The notes below the pieces were generated by a model. The model saw only the letters and a list, made by a program, of their open reading frames with translations. It did no database searches and had not been told where the DNA came from. From CADEFX01 sp963840425 (GTDB taxonomy: Bacteria > Pseudomonadota > Alphaproteobacteria > Rhizobiales > Hyphomicrobiaceae), in the NCBI GenBank assembly GCA_963840425.1, contig CAWIYZ010000025.1, forward strand, positions 1 through 64,000: a stretch of 64,000 bases of DNA. The letters run 5' to 3'. The translations under genes were made by a program, and so were the position numbers. How positions within the stretch are numbered: the stretch's first letter is position 1; each line of letters begins with the position of its first letter. Positions 62,839 through 64,000 of the stretch are shown here, in pieces.

Positions 62839-64000
62839 TCAGATCATCGGACCGATCGTGCGTGATCCAGCCTTGAGAATGTCAGCATTTTCCAGGTGCT
62901 GAACCAGGCGCGAGATGCACTCCGCCAGCGCCAACCGATCTGTTTCCAGCAGCACGTCGGGCCGCTCGGGAACGTCATAGGGTGCCGAAACGCCCGTGAA
63001 GCCTACCACCTCACCTGCTTTGGCCTTGGCATAGAGGCCCTTTGGATCGCGCGCCGCGCATGTCGCGACGCTGGCGTGCACGTGGACCTCGAAGAAGGGT
63101 GCTCCGCCGATCTCTCGGGCACGCAGGCGGTCCGCTGCATTTGGCGACACCAGGGCGACGATGGCGATCTGGCCTTGCCGCGCAAGAAAGCTCGCCAGCT
63201 CCGCGGCGCGCCGCACGTTCTCGCTGCGGTCGGCGCCGGAGAAGCCCAGATCGCCGTTGAGGCCGGTGCGCAGCGTGTCGCCGTCGAGCAAGACGGCGAT
63301 TGCGCCCTGCTCGAACAGCACCCGCTCGAGTGCGCGGCCGATCGTCGACTTGCCGGAACTCGGCAAGCCGGTCAGCCAAACCACAGCGCCCCGGTGCCGC
63401 GTGCGCGCAATGCGCTCGGCCTCGGTCACGGCCGACGCCACAGCCGTGACGTTCGGGCTCTCTTTGCGGCGCGGCACCTCGGACTGGCCGATGATGACAC
63501 CACCGCCGCAGATGCGACCGCCGAGCTGGAGCACGAACCGGCCGAGTTGCGGAAATAGTGCGTGATTGTCGGCGGCGGCAGGCTGCGCCAGCCCCAGCGT
63601 GAGCTCCGCTATCTGATTGCGCTCCACCTCGCGCTGCTGTGCCCGCTGCAGCGAGCTGCTGTCGACCACCGCCTCGATCGACGCGACCTCGGCCTGCGTC
63701 GCAGCCGTGCCCAACTTCAGCGTGAGCCGCGATCCAGTCTGCAACGGCGTCTCGTTGAACCAGAAGATGCGCGCTTTCAGGACACGCGCCGCTGGCGGAC
63801 GAGCTAGAACCGGCGCCGCTACCTCGCCGCGCTCGATATAGATCTCGCGCTCGAGCGTTATAGCGGCCGCCGATCCCGCCAACAGCGTTGAAGGTTCGCT
63901 GCCAGCAGCCGGTTGCGGCCACGTCTCGATCGAACGCACGCGACCAAGCTTACCGGAAGGAACGAACACCAGCTCGTCACCGATGCTGAGCCGCCCGCTC
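62839..64000 (-). CDS. cysNC: Bifunctional sulfate adenylyltransferase subunit 1 / APS kinase, partial
   Basis: Only the C-terminal part is in the window; the frame stays open past 64000. The right part is the end of CysN (SGRLSIGDELVFVPSG, QPAAGSEPSTLLAGSA). From about 63430 the APS kinase CysC follows: VVWLTGLPSSGKSTIGRAL (P-loop), VLLDGDTLRTGLNGDLGFS, RSENVRRAAE, FFEVHVHAS, FTGVSAPYDVPERPDV. It activates sulfate to APS and then PAPS. The fusion (CysNC/NodQ type) is common in rhizobia. Confidence 0.93.
   Translation of the reverse strand, partial: SGRLSIGDELVFVPSGKLGRVRSIETWPQPAAGSEPSTLLAGSAAAITLEREIYIERGEVAAPVLARPPAARVLKARIFWFNETPLQTGSRLTLKLGTAATQAEVASIEAVVDSSSLQRAQQREVERNQIAELTLGLAQPAAADNHALFPQLGRFVLQLGGRICGGGVIIGQSEVPRRKESPNVTAVASAVTEAERIARTRHRGAVVWLTGLPSSGKSTIGRALERVLFEQGAIAVLLDGDTLRTGLNGDLGFSGADRSENVRRAAELASFLARQGQIAIVALVSPNAADRLRAREIGGAPFFEVHVHASVATCAARDPKGLYAKAKAGEVVGFTGVSAPYDVPERPDVLLETDRLALAECISRLVQHLENADILKAGSRTIGPMI

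Overview
The window reads as chromosomal DNA of a GC-rich alphaproteobacterium, most likely of the order Hyphomicrobiales. The grounds are the NadQ-type regulator of NAD synthesis, a bactofilin, DUF1127, PRC-barrel and NepR-like small proteins, and a membrane-bound formate dehydrogenase operon with a full selenocysteine (Sec) apparatus. No rRNA, CRISPR array or intact transposase is visible. The only tRNA I can support is tRNA-Sec.

Layout. 1-3.2 kb: two decayed, frameshifted genes of island or plasmid type. 3.6-6.1 kb: AraC regulator, dehalogenase-like hydrolase and a frameshifted DsbA-family gene. 6.3-9.5 kb: NAD synthesis (nadC, nadA, regulator nadQ) with a palindromic operator before nadA. 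9.6-10.4 kb: a glutaredoxin-DinB fusion whose first redox cysteine codon is TGA, followed by a SECIS-like hairpin. 10.4-19.7 kb: two SDR enzymes, a VOC/coiled-coil membrane protein with 21-residue repeats, an M32 carboxypeptidase, a DUF1127/LysR pair with a shared palindrome, a membrane patatin and a Cys-rich exported protein. 19.9-29.7 kb: sensor kinase, stress proteins, PHA-depolymerase-like esterase, quinone reductase, bactofilin, and scattered fragments of an HGGxSTG-type family. 30-37.3 kb: glucan-type cluster (debranching enzyme, glycosyltransferase, ABC exporter, MFS, PRC-barrel). 37.3-44.6 kb: gene-poor, with small hypothetical genes, a cupin, an ion channel and a transporter remnant. 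44.8-48.7 kb: TAT-exported binding protein, zinc alcohol dehydrogenase and MFS. 48.7-51.2 kb: a lipoyl-carrier-like (GcvH), lipoate-ligase, DsrE and two unknown genes, ending beside selC. 51.3-52.4 kb: AT-rich insert. 52.4-62.4 kb: one operon fdhA-fdhB-fdhC-fdhE-selA-(Sel1 repeat)-selB. 62.8 kb to the end: the 3' part of cysNC.

How it fits together. SelA, SelB and tRNA-Sec decode UGA in fdhA, and I propose also in the glutaredoxin-DinB gene 40 kb away. Hairpins after both UGA codons show the same loop triplet and a bulged U, as expected if one SelB reads both. NadQ and its likely operator form a local NAD control unit. The lipoate-ligase/DsrE/GcvH group looks like a lipoyl-based sulfur or C1 carrier module of unknown role.

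Caution. At least ten conserved genes here (nadA, nadQ, fdhA, the M32 peptidase, the channel, bactofilin and others) are split by single-base indels while both halves stay well conserved. This pattern points to sequence or assembly error in many cases rather than true decay. Such genes are typed pseudogene here only because their frame is broken as given.
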